The notes beneath the pieces are model-generated. The model was not told the origin of the DNA and searched no databases. It saw only the letters and a list, made by a program, of their open reading frames with translations. From Mycobacterium sp. ACS4054 (GTDB taxonomy: Bacteria > Actinomycetota > Actinomycetes > Mycobacteriales > Mycobacteriaceae), in NCBI RefSeq assembly GCF_001667275.1, contig NZ_LZHV01000035.1:1-64000 (forward strand): a stretch of 64,000 nt of DNA. The letters run 5' to 3'. A program made the position numbers and the translations under genes. Of the stretch, positions 63,254-64,000 are shown in pieces; the stretch's first letter is position 1, and the number at the start of each line of letters is the position of its first letter.

Positions 63254-64000
63254 TCACCCCTCCAGGTCGCCCTCGGTTTCCAGCAGCGCCTGCCGCAACC
63301 CGTCGAGCGTTTCCGATTGGGGCTGCGCCCACATGCCGCGGCCGGCCGCCTCCAGCAGCCTTTCGGCCATCCCGTGCAGCGCCCAGGGGTTGGACTCGGC
63401 CATGAACTTGCGGTTCTCGAGATCCAGCACGTAGCGCTCGGTGAGTTGCTCGTACATCCAGTCCGCCATCACGCCCGCGGTCGCGTCGTAGCCGAACAGG
63501 TAATCCACGGTGGCCGCCATCTCGAACGCGCCCTTGTAGCCGTGCCGGCGCATGGCGGCCATCCAGCGTGGGTTGACGACGCGGGCGCGGAACACCCGCG
63601 TGGTCTCCTCGGACAGCGTGCGGGTGCGGATCGCGTCGGGCCTGGTGTTGTCGCCGATGTAGGCCGCCGGCGCCTGGCCGGTCAACGCCCGCACCGTGGC
63701 GACCATGCCGCCGTGGTACTGGAAGTAGTCGTCGGAGTCGGCGATGTCGTGTTCGCGGGTGTCGGTGTTCTTGGCAGCCACCGCAATTCGCCGGTACTGA
63801 CGGTTCATGTCATCGACGGCCTCGCGCCCGTCCAGGTCGCGGCCGTAGGCGAAGCCACCCCACGCGGTGTACACCTGCGCCAGATCGGCATCGTCGCGCC
63901 AGTTGCGGCTGTCGATCAGCTGCAGCAGCCCGGCGCCGTAGGTGCCCGGCTTGGAGCCGAAAATCCTTGTCGTCGAGCGCCGCCGGTCGCCGTGCTGGGC
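63254..64000 (-). CDS. cobN: Cobaltochelatase subunit CobN, C-terminal part
   Basis: The last 248 residues of CobN; the gene begins outside the window. CobN is the large ATP-dependent subunit that inserts cobalt into hydrogenobyrinic acid a,c-diamide in aerobic B12 synthesis. Recognisable C-terminal segments: GTYGAGLLQLID, YTAWGGFAYGRDLDG, DSDDYFQYHGGMVATVRALT and NPRWMAAMRRHGYKGAFEMA. The frame is open to the edge with no interruption. Corresponds to Rv2062c. Confidence 0.94.
   Translation of the reverse strand, partial: AQHGDRRRSTTRIFGSKPGTYGAGLLQLIDSRNWRDDADLAQVYTAWGGFAYGRDLDGREAVDDMNRQYRRIAVAAKNTDTREHDIADSDDYFQYHGGMVATVRALTGQAPAAYIGDNTRPDAIRTRTLSEETTRVFRARVVNPRWMAAMRRHGYKGAFEMAATVDYLFGYDATAGVMADWMYEQLTERYVLDLENRKFMAESNPWALHGMAERLLEAAGRGMWAQPQSETLDGLRQALLETEGDLEG

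Noticed and set aside
1..64000. tRNA, rRNA, CRISPR arrays, insertion sequences or prophage genes
   Set aside because: I looked for cloverleaf-like segments, regularly spaced repeats, transposase or integrase motifs and phage proteins and found none. The only tandem repeats are the coding 11-mers, the PKS modules and the two 30-base units before cobN.

Overview
The window is high-GC actinobacterial DNA and almost certainly comes from a Mycobacterium. It carries pks12 with its epimerase/PEP-utilising partner, rbpA, lnt and ppm1, fxsA, a 186-residue pncA, lipT, lppI, the four-gene carbohydrate ABC importer found beside pncA in M. tuberculosis, and the end of cobN. The gene order follows M. tuberculosis Rv2037c to Rv2062c as I remember it, but with several blocks inserted. 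lnt and ppm1 are separate genes here, whereas M. tuberculosis has them fused, so this is a non-tuberculous species. I cannot name it. I saw no tRNA, rRNA, CRISPR array or insertion sequence.

Layout: (1) 1-4523: a TetR gene divergent from an aromatic ring-cleavage cassette (extradiol dioxygenase, FAH-family hydrolase, FAD hydroxylase). (2) 4415-7774: a tandem universal stress protein with a DosR-like box, DUF3097, DUF3349 and a patatin-like lipase. (3) 7787-20648: the ABC sugar importer, an ECF41-type sigma factor, a DoxX gene coupled to a tiny leader ORF, pncA, a DoxX protein with eleven 11-residue repeats, gluconokinase, a kinase/AttH fusion, lipT and lppI. (4) 20638-28237: SDRs (one of mycofactocin-coupled type), a P450, two TetR regulators and two DapB-like oxidoreductases. 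(5) 28573-35892: the most unusual block. Two near-identical multi-pass membrane proteins, two micro-proteins of 34 and 42 residues, a VWA protein and an AAA+ ATPase of the NorD/NorQ (CbbO/CbbQ) type, and a single-span 140-residue protein, followed by a third DapB-like oxidoreductase, a P450 and a VOC protein. (6) 35902-59209: the conserved core from the Rv2047c-like gene and pks12 through rbpA, ppm1, lnt and fxsA to an F420-type PPOX protein. (7) 59336-63174: an inserted four-gene operon (DUF1214, sulfotransferase, TetR, SDR) behind a 31-bp palindrome. (8) cobN, running off the right edge.

My candidate for an undescribed system is block 5 with its regulator in block 4. NorQ/NorD-type pairs are known to remodel or load metal into partner metalloenzymes. 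Here no NorB/NorC, Rubisco or other known client is present. The pair instead sits between two copies of a membrane protein that shares invariant Asp, His and Glu residues. Near-identical palindromes (CTGACTnnAGTCAG) lie in front of the membrane operon, the divergent DapB-like gene and an SDR, with a TetR gene among them. I infer a TetR-controlled membrane oxidoreductase or oxygenase that feeds alcohol- or carbonyl-type intermediates to the neighbouring SDRs, DapB-like enzymes and P450s. The substrate is unknown.
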